Source: Phytopseudomonas flavescens (GTDB lineage Bacteria > Pseudomonadota > Gammaproteobacteria > Pseudomonadales > Pseudomonadaceae). From it: a stretch of DNA of 64,000 bases. Shown here one piece after another: positions 8,275 to 16,393 of the stretch (position 1 is the first letter of the stretch; every line of letters starts with the position of its first letter). Location of the stretch: positions 25,300 through 89,299 of the forward strand of contig NZ_FNDG01000025.1 of the NCBI RefSeq assembly GCF_900100535.1. The letters are read 5' to 3'. A program made the position numbers and the translations under genes. Below the pieces are notes generated by a model. It did no database searches. It saw nothing but the letters and a program-made list of their open reading frames with translations, and was not told where the DNA came from.

Positions 8275-8934
8275 ATGAAACCCCTCGACGCCCTGCGTGA
8301 CGCCTGGTTCTTCTTCCGGCAAAACCTGCTGCAGATCATTCTCCTGTGCCTGCCCTTCCTGCTGCTCGAGGCCGCGCTGAGCATGCAGCTCGAAGGGCTG
8401 GTCGCAGCCGCCAAGGTACCGCTCTACGACGTGCTGCTCGGGCTGCTTTTCTATCCGCTGTACAGCGCCGCGTTGATCCTCTTCATCGATGCCCGCAGCC
8501 GTGGCGAACAGCCGGCCAGGGGCGCGCTGGTCGCCATGAGCCTGAGCCTGAGCCTGTGGCCGCGCTTCGTGCTGCTGGCCGGCATCGGCACCCTGGCGAT
8601 CATGCTCGGCGCCTCGCTGTTCATCCTGCCGGGGCTGTGGCTGATGGTGCGCCTGGTGTTTTCCGACTACCTGCTGGTGCTGCGTGGAATGTCGCCGCTG
8701 CAGGCGCTGCACCAGAGCCTGCAGCTGACCCACGGGCATTTCTGGCCGATTCTCACCTGCGTGATGCTGGTCATGGTGCCGCCCTGGCTGGTGGGCTTCT
8801 GGGCCGGCGATATCGCGGCCGAGCCTGCCGGGCGCCTGCTGCTGGACCTGCTGCTCGGCCTCTTCCAGCTATTCACCACGGTGGTTGTGTTCCGCCTGTA
8901 CATGTTGCGCACGGGCGACAACACCGCGCCGTAA
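8275..8934 (+). CDS. Integral membrane protein, YciC-like
   Basis: A 219-residue protein with about six hydrophobic segments and short loops. Sequence such as GASLFILPGLWLMVRLVFSDYLLVLRGMSPLQALHQS is typical of the YciC/DUF7847-like membrane family, where a positively charged amphipathic segment follows the FILPG turn. No enzyme motif is present, and the role is unknown. The ATG at 8275 is chosen because the hydrophobic pattern begins immediately after it, whereas upstream in-frame sequence is not conserved-looking and overlaps the divergent NYN promoter. Transcribed alone, away from the NYN/exonuclease pair. Confidence 0.7.
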   Translation: MKPLDALRDAWFFFRQNLLQIILLCLPFLLLEAALSMQLEGLVAAAKVPLYDVLLGLLFYPLYSAALILFIDARSRGEQPARGALVAMSLSLSLWPRFVLLAGIGTLAIMLGASLFILPGLWLMVRLVFSDYLLVLRGMSPLQALHQSLQLTHGHFWPILTCVMLVMVPPWLVGFWAGDIAAEPAGRLLLDLLLGLFQLFTTVVVFRLYMLRTGDNTAP

Positions 8935-8964
8935 TCTGCCGGGCAACCCACCGTTCAGAAGCTG

Positions 8965-9010
8965 TTTACGATCTGCTGCGCGTCAGCCATGGGGCGTTAA
9001 AAACAGGCTG
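8965..9010 (+). repeat. Dispersed intergenic repeat, copy 1
   Basis: The stretch around CTGCTGCGCGTCAGCC and GCGTTAAAAACAGGCT closely matches 43183-43230, which reads AGCTGCGCGTCGGCC and GCGTTAAAAACTGGCT. Both copies lie directly after a stop codon and before non-coding sequence. A weaker match occurs at 34337-34367. They look like members of a non-coding Pseudomonas repeat family. Confidence 0.55.
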
Positions 9011-9332
9011 GATCGCCAGCCCGGTCGGCAAGCCGCTTGCGGCCAACGCACTTCAGTGCAACCCCGAAGAGGCGAGCGAAGCGATTAATGCGTACGCGCG
9101 CGTGCGAGCCCAGCCCGCTTCCCCGCCTGTATTGACCAGCCGGAGGCTGTTACTCACGTAGCGCCTCGCCTGGCTCTAGCTCGCGAGAGCCTAAATGGCT
9201 TCTTGGACCGAGACGACCACGTGGCAGGAAAATCAACGACGCCGTGGCAATGCAGTACCTGACAGTGGTTGGACCCTCGATAACAAGAAACCCCGCCTGG
9301 TGCGCTGAGCACGATCGAAGCAAGCCAGCCCC

Positions 9333-9403
9333 GTAGCCCGGGTTGAGCGTAGCGATACACGGCAAACCCACCCTGGGTTATCGCTACGCTCAACGTCAGC
9401 TAC
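9333..9403. repeat. Long inverted repeat downstream of tonB
   Basis: Sixteen-base perfect arms, GTTGAGCGTAGCGATA (9342-9357) and its complement (9379-9394), are extended by GTAGC/GCTAC at the outside. The loop holds GGCAAACCCACCCTGGG. It is 30 bases beyond the tonB stop and may end the phytase-exbBD-tonB transcript. The core is shared with the hairpins at 1043 and 2950. Confidence 0.65.
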
Positions 9404-9433
9404 GTTACGCAGCCCCATCCTGCTTGGATCGTC

Positions 9434-10258
9434 TTACTGAATCTTGTAGGTGAACGTGTTCTTCACATTCGCCACGGCGACCGTCTGGCCGTTGACCACC
9501 TTTGGCTGATAGCGAAACGTCTTCGCCGCGGCAAGCGAGGGCTTGACGAAAAGCGGGTGACAATCGCCTACCACCTGGGGATCTTCGACCCGGCCCTGGG
9601 CATTTACCCGATAAGCGACGGTGCACTCCCCTTCGATCTTGCGATCCAGCGCGCGCTGGGGATAGTCCGGTGCATTCTTGGCAATCGGCAGGTACTGTCG
9701 GCTGGCAGCAGCCGCTGCTTCGGCGCGTGCGGCCGCGGCGGCGGCTGTTTGTCGCTCTACCTCAGCCTGCCTGGCCTGGGCGACCTGCTGTTGCTGCAGG
9801 CGAGCCTGACGCTGTAGCTCTTCTCGCACAACCCGCTCTTGGCGCAACGCTTCTTCGCGGCGTTGCTGCTGGCGGTCACGTTCGATGCGCTGCTGCCTTT
9901 CCTTTTCCTGCTGTTGCTGCTGCACACGCTTGAGCGCCAGATCCGCCTTCTGCACCTGAGGCTTCTCGACCAGCGGCTCCGGCATCGGCATCGGCGCCGG
10001 TTCTGGCGCTGTCACTGTCGGCATGGGCGCCGCGACTGGAGGCGGCGGTGGTTGCACTGCGGGCGCGGGCAGCGAGATCAACTGAGTGGTGATCACCGCA
10101 GAAACCACAGGCGGCATCGGTGCGTTGTGCGACAGGTTGAGCAACACGAACGCCAGACCGATATGCAACGCCACCGCCACACCCAGCGCGAAACTGTGCT
10201 CGCGCCAGGCAGGCCAGGAGAAACGCGGTTCGTGCAGTTCCAGGGTCAGAGCATTCAT
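9434..10258 (-). CDS. tonB: TonB energy-transducing protein
   Basis: A 274-residue periplasm-spanning protein that carries proton-motive energy from ExbB-ExbD to outer-membrane receptors. Seen in order: a cytoplasmic N-terminus, one membrane anchor at ~25-43, a proline-rich spacer at ~62-98 (PAPAVQPPPPPVAAP), a long Gln/Arg/Glu/Ala-rich coiled-coil section at ~100-190, and a C-terminal TonB domain (YPQRALDRKIEGECTVAYRV ... VKNTFTYKIQ). The Gln/Ala-rich middle is more TolA-like than in classical TonB. Its ATG lies one base after the exbD stop codon, so exbB, exbD and tonB are translated as a unit. Being directly behind receptor and phytase genes suggests a dedicated TonB. Confidence 0.9.
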   Translation of the reverse strand: MNALTLELHEPRFSWPAWREHSFALGVAVALHIGLAFVLLNLSHNAPMPPVVSAVITTQLISLPAPAVQPPPPPVAAPMPTVTAPEPAPMPMPEPLVEKPQVQKADLALKRVQQQQQEKERQQRIERDRQQQRREEALRQERVVREELQRQARLQQQQVAQARQAEVERQTAAAAAARAEAAAAASRQYLPIAKNAPDYPQRALDRKIEGECTVAYRVNAQGRVEDPQVVGDCHPLFVKPSLAAAKTFRYQPKVVNGQTVAVANVKNTFTYKIQ

Positions 10259-10259
10259 C

Positions 10260-10703
10260 TCAGGGCGCCTCGGTGATCAGGCCGAGACGGCTGACGCCGC
10301 CACGCTGCAGTTCGGCGATTCCGGCGACCACGGCGCCATAATCGGCATTCTGGTCGGCGCGGATATACACCTGGGTCTCCGGGTTTTCGGCAACGATACT
10401 GGCGATCTTCGCGCCCATCTGCGCCTTGTCCACCGCACTGTCGGTCTGCGACTCGGTGTCCACTTCGCTACCCAGATTCCAGTAGTAACTGCCGTCATCC
10501 TTGACCGAGAGCGTGACGATGCGCTGCTCGTTCGGTGTCGGTAGAGCTTCGGCAGCCACCTTGGGCAGTTCGATCTGCACACCCTGTACCAGCATCGGCG
10601 CGGTGACCATGAAGATAACCAGCAGCACCAGCATCACGTCGATGTAGGGCACCACGTTCATTTCGGCTTTCAGGCCGTGTTTTCTCGTCGGTCTTGCCAG
10701 CAT
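10260..10703 (-). CDS. exbD: Biopolymer transport protein ExbD/TolR
   Basis: A 147-residue inner-membrane protein with a short cytoplasmic N-terminus, one membrane helix containing the essential aspartate (NVVPYIDVMLVLLVIFMVTAP), and a periplasmic domain. With ExbB it forms the proton channel that energises TonB. The ATG at 10703 is favoured over upstream in-frame starts because GAGGAGG lies upstream at a fitting distance and the sequence after it (MLARPTRKHGLKAEMN) matches the family N-terminus. It sits between exbB (13 bases upstream) and tonB (one base downstream). Confidence 0.93.
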   Translation of the reverse strand: MLARPTRKHGLKAEMNVVPYIDVMLVLLVIFMVTAPMLVQGVQIELPKVAAEALPTPNEQRIVTLSVKDDGSYYWNLGSEVDTESQTDSAVDKAQMGAKIASIVAENPETQVYIRADQNADYGAVVAGIAELQRGGVSRLGLITEAP

Positions 10704-10716
10704 GGAGAATCCCTCC

Positions 10717-11436
10717 TCAGGCCGCTGCGGCAATGCTTGGCGCCGCACCGTTGAGACGTCGGTGCAGGCGACCTTGCAGCTCATTGCCAAAGGCGTAGTA
10801 GCGAGCGATCAGGGTCTGGGTGCGCGCCGAAAAACGGTTGTAGGCCATTACCGCCGGGATTGCTGCGAACAGGCCGATGGCAGTGGCGATCAGCGCTTCG
10901 GCGATACCTGGTGCCACGGTCGAGAGGGTCGCCTGCTGCACCTGGGACAGGCCGAGAAAGGAATTCATGATCCCCCATACGGTGCCGAACAGACCGATGT
11001 AGGGGCTGACCGACCCCACGGTGGCAAGGAACGGCAGACCTTTTTCCAGGCGTTCCTCCTGCTCGGCGATGGCCACGTGCAGGCTGCGCTCCACGCCGTC
11101 GAGCACGCTGTCCGGGTTGTCGCCGGCGTGCGGCTGCAACTGGTTGAAGGTCTGATAACCGGCGAGAAAGATGCGCTGCAGGGCGGCATCCGCTGGCAGC
11201 TCCTGCTGTGCACCTTCGCGGTAGAGCCCGCCGATTTCATCACTGCGAAAACGCTTGAGAAAGGCTTTCGCCAGACGCTCGCTACGGCGCATCACCGCGC
11301 CTCGCTGGACGATCAGGTACCAACTGACCAGCGACGCCAGCACCAGGCAGAGCATTACCGCCTGCACCACGATGCTGGCCTCGCTGATGAGGCCCCAGAC
11401 GGTCATGTGTTCGAGATGGGCTTGGTTTTGCATCAT
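10717..11436 (-). CDS. exbB: MotA/TolQ/ExbB proton channel protein
   Basis: A 239-residue inner-membrane protein. There are three membrane segments: one near the N-terminus (IVVQAVMLCLVLASLVSWYLI) and two in the C-terminal half, around the conserved SVSPYIGLFGTVWGIMNSF and PGIAEALIATAIGLFAAIPAVMAYN signatures. It forms the pentameric channel that harnesses the proton gradient with ExbD. The ATG pair at 11433-11436 follows an AAGGA element; an upstream in-frame start at 11463 has no such support. It begins 85 bases after the phytase stop, so it may be read from the receptor-phytase promoter. Confidence 0.92.
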   Translation of the reverse strand: MMQNQAHLEHMTVWGLISEASIVVQAVMLCLVLASLVSWYLIVQRGAVMRRSERLAKAFLKRFRSDEIGGLYREGAQQELPADAALQRIFLAGYQTFNQLQPHAGDNPDSVLDGVERSLHVAIAEQEERLEKGLPFLATVGSVSPYIGLFGTVWGIMNSFLGLSQVQQATLSTVAPGIAEALIATAIGLFAAIPAVMAYNRFSARTQTLIARYYAFGNELQGRLHRRLNGAAPSIAAAA

Positions 11437-11521
11437 GGATTCCTTCGGTTGCACGAGCACCATGGCTCACATTGGAAGGCAGGGACGTTACGCACTGATG
11501 GCAGGCGCGACGTCCTGCACC

Positions 11522-13435
11522 TCATTCCAGCCCCAGCGCATCGGCGACCGCCGACCAGGGCACGTATTTGTAGTTCTGGGTGCCTTCGGGCATGCGCTTG
11601 CGACCGTCCTGCACCACCAGCATGCCGGCACTCCAAGGCCCTCCCAGGTTGGCCGAGGTGACTTCCAGGCCGTCGGTTTGCGAAGCGCCGTCTATACCCA
11701 GCCCGGCATTCAGGCCAACCTTGAAACTGCCACGCAGCGTGTAGGGCGCCAGAGCCTCGACCACCACGTAGCTGTCGTTGCCCTGGCTGGAGATCACCAG
11801 GTAGTCACGCTGCTTGCCGTGATAGAGCCCCAGCCCTTCGATGTCGTCTTTTAGCGGGCCACCGATGGCGATGACTTTCTCCAGCGCTGCCTGCGCATCA
11901 CTGCGGGCATCCAGCGCCCACACCGCCACGTTTTCCTCGCCGATATACAGGCGCTCGTTGCGGTCATCGGCCACGCAGCCCTCCGGCTGGGTCTCGGTCT
12001 TGAAGCGCCTCACCAGTTGGCCGGTCGCCTTGCCGCTATCACCGGTCAGGCGGTATTGCAGGAAGGTGCCGTCCTTGTCGTTGGCGATGGCGTGGATGGC
12101 GCCCTGGCGATCCTTGAACAGACACAGCCCGTAGATGTCCTCGAGCGGCGTGGCGAGCTGGCCGATATCGCTGAGCTCGCCGCTGGTCTGATCGATGGCG
12201 AACAGGTGCAGGCTGTGGTGATCGCGGTTACTGGCCACGGCCAGGTCCACCTGACGATTGCCAAGCTGGAAGCCGGGACGGATATCGACGTTGTTGAGCC
12301 GGCCAACACGCAGGCTCTGCACCTGCTTGCCCGCCAGGTCGTATGCCAGCAACCCACCTTTCTTGTCAGTACCCAGCACGCGGCTGCGTTCGGGATGGCG
12401 CGTGTTGACCCAGATAGCGGGATCGTCCGCGGCATCGCCAAGGCTGGGCACGCCATCGGTCTGCACCAACGGCGCGACCTGTGCGATAGCTGGCGCGTGC
12501 GGAGTCGCTTGCGGCGTCCAGCTCAACATCGCTGTACGGGCACCATCATCGTCGCCGAGCAGCAATTCGAGGCCTTCGCTCGTGGCTCGCGCGCTGACCT
12601 GCTCCGGCTCGCTGAGGCCATCGAGCTTCACCACACCAGCGCGCTGCCACTGCCCGGCACTGCGTTGATACAGGTGCAGGTTCGCGGCCGCAGAGTCGAG
12701 CAGCAGCAATCCATCGGGCAGAACGGCCATACCCGCTGCACGTTCAACCAGCGCCCCAAAAGGCGCGAGCAGCTCTACCGGCTCACGTACCAGCGGCGCT
12801 TCGGCGCCAGCCTGATAGCGCCAGACACCGACATTCTCCTCGTTGACGTAGAGGCTCTCACTGCGGTCATCGACCTGACAGAAGCCGCTTTGCGGCGGCA
12901 GGCTCAGGGCACGAACCTGGCGCGCCTCATTCAGCGGCCGTCCGTTTTCGGCAACCAGCCATTGCTCGCCGATGCCCTCCTCGCCCACCAGAAACAGGTA
13001 GTCGTTGCGTACGCTGTCGCGGTACAGGCACAGCCCCTCGATGGCAAAACGTGTTTTCGGCAGGTAATGAGCGCTACCCCAGGCATCGCCTTGCAGCCTT
13101 GCCACCAGCGCCTGCTGACGCTTCTTGTCGAGGGTGGCGACCAGCAGGCCGCCAGCATCTGCACGGTGGTCGAGGGTTTCGAAACGACCGGGCAATTCGC
13201 TTAGCAGCTGCGCGTTGCGGTCGCTCACCTGCAGCGCCTTGGGGCCGATCTGCAGGCGTTCGGCGTTTGCCAGGAATGACTGCGGTGCGAGCCACTGGGT
13301 GCTTTCGGTCTCGATCAACGCGTCGTTGATCGAGAGCGTTGGCGCCAGGGCAAGTACTGGTTGTGTTGCGGTACTGCTCTGGCAAGCAGCCAGCGCAACG
13401 CACAGCCCCAACAGGGACAGATTGAACATACGCAT
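11522..13435 (-). CDS. Beta-propeller phytase lipoprotein, tandem-domain
   Basis: A 637-residue secreted phytase. The N-terminus MRMFNLSLLGLCVALAAC is a lipoprotein signal with lipobox LAAC, so it should be membrane-anchored outside the cytoplasm. The C-terminal half (~310-637) has beta-propeller phytase features: PAIWVNTRHPERSRVLGTDK, DLAVASNRD, EDIYGLCLF, NDKDGTFLQY, EGCVADDRNERLYIGEENVAVW, KDDIEGLGLY and GGPWSAGMLVVQDG. These carboxylate-rich loops bind calcium and phytate. The N-terminal half repeats the pattern in degenerate form (FAIEGLCLYRDS, GFCQVDDRSESLYVNEENVGVW). Tandem propellers are known in this family, with the degenerate one assisting. It releases phosphate from myo-inositol hexakisphosphate. 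The TonB-dependent receptor is encoded 48 bases upstream. Confidence 0.88.
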   Translation of the reverse strand: MRMFNLSLLGLCVALAACQSSTATQPVLALAPTLSINDALIETESTQWLAPQSFLANAERLQIGPKALQVSDRNAQLLSELPGRFETLDHRADAGGLLVATLDKKRQQALVARLQGDAWGSAHYLPKTRFAIEGLCLYRDSVRNDYLFLVGEEGIGEQWLVAENGRPLNEARQVRALSLPPQSGFCQVDDRSESLYVNEENVGVWRYQAGAEAPLVREPVELLAPFGALVERAAGMAVLPDGLLLLDSAAANLHLYQRSAGQWQRAGVVKLDGLSEPEQVSARATSEGLELLLGDDDGARTAMLSWTPQATPHAPAIAQVAPLVQTDGVPSLGDAADDPAIWVNTRHPERSRVLGTDKKGGLLAYDLAGKQVQSLRVGRLNNVDIRPGFQLGNRQVDLAVASNRDHHSLHLFAIDQTSGELSDIGQLATPLEDIYGLCLFKDRQGAIHAIANDKDGTFLQYRLTGDSGKATGQLVRRFKTETQPEGCVADDRNERLYIGEENVAVWALDARSDAQAALEKVIAIGGPLKDDIEGLGLYHGKQRDYLVISSQGNDSYVVVEALAPYTLRGSFKVGLNAGLGIDGASQTDGLEVTSANLGGPWSAGMLVVQDGRKRMPEGTQNYKYVPWSAVADALGLE

Positions 13436-13483
13436 GGGAACGGAGCGTCCTTGAGAGGGCGCGCCGGGCGCCCTCGATGATCA

Positions 13484-15955
13484 TCAGAAATGCGTGAGGG
13501 TCAGGCCAACCTTGTAGGTCGGGCCGTACTCTTCGTACTGGGCGTTGTAGGCGTGGCGCCCGGTGTAGACGTAGTAGGACTCGTCCGTGATGTTCTGCGC
13601 CTCGAAGGTCAGTTGCAGGTCCGGCGTGAGGAAGTAACCGGCCTTGAAGTCGACGAACAATTGGTCGTCGACATGCAGGTCCTGACTCTTGTCCTCGATG
13701 GAGCCGATCTCGTAGAGGTAGCTGGACTTGTAGTTGGCCGCTACGCGCACGTTGAAACGATCATTCTCCCAGCCGAGCATGACGTTGCCGACGGTATCGG
13801 ACTGGTTGGGCATCTCGATCGAGCGTTTGGCGCCCTGCCCCTCGATGGTCGCGTCGGATTTGCTGAGGGTCAGGTTGGCGCCCAGCAGTACGCCGTTCCA
13901 GGGCGCCGGCAGCCAGTCGAATTTCTGCGAGTAGGCCAACTCGACCCCGTAGAGCTTGGCGCTGCTGCCGTTCTCGAAGCTCAGCGCTTCGTCGAAATCG
14001 GCCCAGGCTCCCGTGCCGGCGAGGTCGGTGTTGTAGATGAAATTGTCGATGTCCTTGTAAAACACGAACCCGGACAGCACGCCAGCGCGACCCATGTAAT
14101 GCTCGATACCGAGGTCGACGTTCATCGACTCCAGTGGCTTGAGATCTGGGTTGCCAAAGGATGCATCTCCACCATCGATGGCGAAGCCCGGTGCCAGCTG
14201 GCCAAAGGTCGGCCGCACCACGGTATTGGTCCAGGCAGCGCGAATGGCCGTAGACGGCGACAACTGATAGCGCGCATGCAGGCCCGGCAGCCAATGGTCG
14301 TAGCGGTTCTTGCTCTGGGTGCTTTCATACACACCATCGCGCAGGCCGGTGCCCTTGGCTTCGAATTCGGTGCCTTCGTAGCGCAGGCCCGCAATGAAGC
14401 GCCAGTCATCGACGTCGAGGCTGTTCATCAGGTAGGCGGCGTTGATGTCTTCGCGCATGTCGAAGTCATTGATGCGCGAATTTTCCTCGTCGTAGAACGC
14501 GTCGCGATCCAGGCCGCCGATCAGATCCTTGATCGCCCCGGCGCTGATGCCATTGCCATAGTTGCCCAAGGAATAATCGACGTTACCGCTCTGGAAACCG
14601 CCCAGATCGACGCCGGAAAAATCGTCGTATACCCACACGTCGGTATCGCTGGTCTTGTCACGACGGCTGAGCTTGCCACCGAATTTGACCTGTGCGGCAT
14701 TGCCGCTGAGCTCGTAGTCACGGGCCAGATCGAGGCGAACGTTCTTTTCCTTGTCCTTGCCGTTGACCTTCTCCACCTCCACCTCGTCGAGGGTGAAGGA
14801 TGCCGGGTCGTAGAAGGCGCCCCCGGCGCTGAGCAGCGGTTTGCGCGTACCGTCGAAACCGACATCAGTGAAGTCGCCAACGAACTGCGCACCAGCGATA
14901 CCACCCGGATCCTTCTCGGTGGCCTGGCTGTAGCCGGCCTGGCCACTGAGCGTCCACAGGTCGATCATGCGCTCGCCGCCGATCACGTACGACTGGATCT
15001 CCTGAGTGTCCTTGCGCGACTTGAGGTCGCGCCAGCCCTCGGCATCGCCCCGTTCGCCGGAAGCCTGCGGGTCGGCGAACTCGACACCTGCCGCGTTGCG
15101 GGTCTCGGTGTCCTTGAACTTGCTGTACAGCGTGCGCAGGTAGTAGTTGGCGTAATCGTCCGGCTGGTAATCGAAGTTCAGGCCGAAGCCGGTGCGCTCG
15201 CGGGTGATTTCATAGTCACGTTGCTCGACTTCGTTTAGCCGGGCGCCATCCGAGAAATCCCAGCTGCCACCGGTCTCGACGTTTTCCGAACCGAACTTGC
15301 GTTTCTGCCAACTGAACGCCGCAGCCACGCCAAAGTTGTCGGTGCCGTCGCCCAGGCTGAAGCGGTCGCTGATCGCGCCGGAGAATTTCGGACTGTTCTC
15401 GCTGACGTTGGTGTCGTGGCTGCCCTCGGCAGAGAAGGTGTAGAACAGGCCGTCGTGGTCGAACGCCGAGAGGCTTTCCACCTCGATGGTACCGCCGAGG
15501 GAGTTGGCATCCATGTCCGGGGTCAGGCTCTTGACCACCGACAGCGACTGCACCAGTTCGGCCGGCAGAACGTCGAGCGCCACGGCGCGACGATCGCCTT
15601 CCGGGGCGGGTACCAGGGTGCCATTGATGGTTACGCTGTTCAGATCCGGCGCAATGCCACGCACGCTGACGAAACGGCCCTCGCCCTGATCGCGCTCGAC
15701 CGACAGGCCGGGGATACGCTGCAGCGCTTCGGCGGCATTGTCGTCCGGCAGTTGGCCGACGCCATCGGCATGCACCACGCTCTTGATGCTGTCGGCGCTC
15801 TTCTGCTCGCGTAGCGCCTTGTCGATACTCGCGGCCTGGCCGATCACTTCGACACGCTCGACCGCTTCTTCCTCTGCCCAGGCTGGCGCAGCGCTTATGG
15901 CGATGGTCAGCAGGCTGACCCTGAATCCGGCATTACGGATTTGACGAAAAGGCAT
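13484..15955 (-). CDS. TonB-dependent receptor paired with phytase
   Basis: An 823-residue outer-membrane receptor with a signal peptide ending near APAWA at ~27. A TonB-box region (EAVERVEVIGQ) and plug follow (ADGVGQLPDDNAAEALQRIPGLSVERDQGEGRFVSVRGIAPDLNSVTINGT), the pattern of the TonB-Xanth-Caul subfamily that imports carbohydrates and other non-siderophore ligands. The barrel follows, ending in LTLTHF. There is no STN domain, so it is a plain transporter. The ATG at 15955 is chosen because AAGGTGG lies just before it and the signal peptide follows; the frame is open upstream without conserved sequence. Its placement ahead of phytase, exbB, exbD and tonB suggests uptake of a phytate-derived or inositol-phosphate ligand (inference). 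Confidence 0.9.
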   Translation of the reverse strand: MPFRQIRNAGFRVSLLTIAISAAPAWAEEEAVERVEVIGQAASIDKALREQKSADSIKSVVHADGVGQLPDDNAAEALQRIPGLSVERDQGEGRFVSVRGIAPDLNSVTINGTLVPAPEGDRRAVALDVLPAELVQSLSVVKSLTPDMDANSLGGTIEVESLSAFDHDGLFYTFSAEGSHDTNVSENSPKFSGAISDRFSLGDGTDNFGVAAAFSWQKRKFGSENVETGGSWDFSDGARLNEVEQRDYEITRERTGFGLNFDYQPDDYANYYLRTLYSKFKDTETRNAAGVEFADPQASGERGDAEGWRDLKSRKDTQEIQSYVIGGERMIDLWTLSGQAGYSQATEKDPGGIAGAQFVGDFTDVGFDGTRKPLLSAGGAFYDPASFTLDEVEVEKVNGKDKEKNVRLDLARDYELSGNAAQVKFGGKLSRRDKTSDTDVWVYDDFSGVDLGGFQSGNVDYSLGNYGNGISAGAIKDLIGGLDRDAFYDEENSRINDFDMREDINAAYLMNSLDVDDWRFIAGLRYEGTEFEAKGTGLRDGVYESTQSKNRYDHWLPGLHARYQLSPSTAIRAAWTNTVVRPTFGQLAPGFAIDGGDASFGNPDLKPLESMNVDLGIEHYMGRAGVLSGFVFYKDIDNFIYNTDLAGTGAWADFDEALSFENGSSAKLYGVELAYSQKFDWLPAPWNGVLLGANLTLSKSDATIEGQGAKRSIEMPNQSDTVGNVMLGWENDRFNVRVAANYKSSYLYEIGSIEDKSQDLHVDDQLFVDFKAGYFLTPDLQLTFEAQNITDESYYVYTGRHAYNAQYEEYGPTYKVGLTLTHF

Positions 15956-16393
15956 TGCCACCTTGAATCCCTCGTTCCAATGGCCCCTGGCGACACCAGG
16001 AATGGCTGCGGACGTTAGAAATCCTTTGTGGCACTTGCGTGACAGGGAGCGGCACAGCGCCGCGAAACCGCCATTTTCCGGGTGTTTACGCAGGCTTTTG
16101 AGCTGAAATGACCCCCATCGCAAGGTGTCCATTTCGCCGGCAAGCGGGTTGTCAGCGGGTACATCAGCGTCCCAATGGCCAGGCAATACGTGGGCATATG
16201 CCGCCGCAGGCATTGCACGACGACTCCCTATCGGCATTCAAGGCTGGGCACGCCAGGCTGAAGCCAGCCTGAAAAAACGCCCTCCATCACCGCGATTGCC
16301 TGAGCCGAATCGACCCCCCGTGAATTCACCGAACCGTCATACGGCTTTGTTTCCGTGACGCCCCATCAAGCCAACGGCTCATGAGGAGTCTGA
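15956..16393. other. Divergent promoter region between phytase receptor and phosphatase
   Basis: These 438 bases separate two divergent units that both concern organophosphate. No credible gene is seen; open frames here only extend the neighbours backwards. A Pho-box-like site at 16028-16045 faces the receptor. On the plus side CCGTCATACGG near 16337 is a weak single half-site before the phosphatase. Confidence 0.5.
16028..16045 (-). promoter_or_regulatory. Candidate Pho box (PhoB site)
   Basis: On the minus strand the sequence reads CTGTCACGCAAGTGCCAC: two 7-base half-sites separated by four bases, the first CTGTCAC perfect to consensus and the second GTGCCAC matching five of seven. It ends ~73 bases before the receptor ATG. 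Phytase and phosphatase genes are commonly induced by phosphate starvation through PhoB. Confidence 0.45.

Larger units (their letters stand above)
8935..9433. other. Intergenic region without a gene, holding two repeat types
   Basis: No convincing coding sequence is seen in these ~500 bases. They contain one copy of a dispersed repeat (8965-9010, with a second similar patch near 9170-9195 matching 43310-43335) and the long hairpin at 9333-9403. The region separates the membrane-protein gene from the 3' end of tonB, so it probably holds both terminators. Confidence 0.6.
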
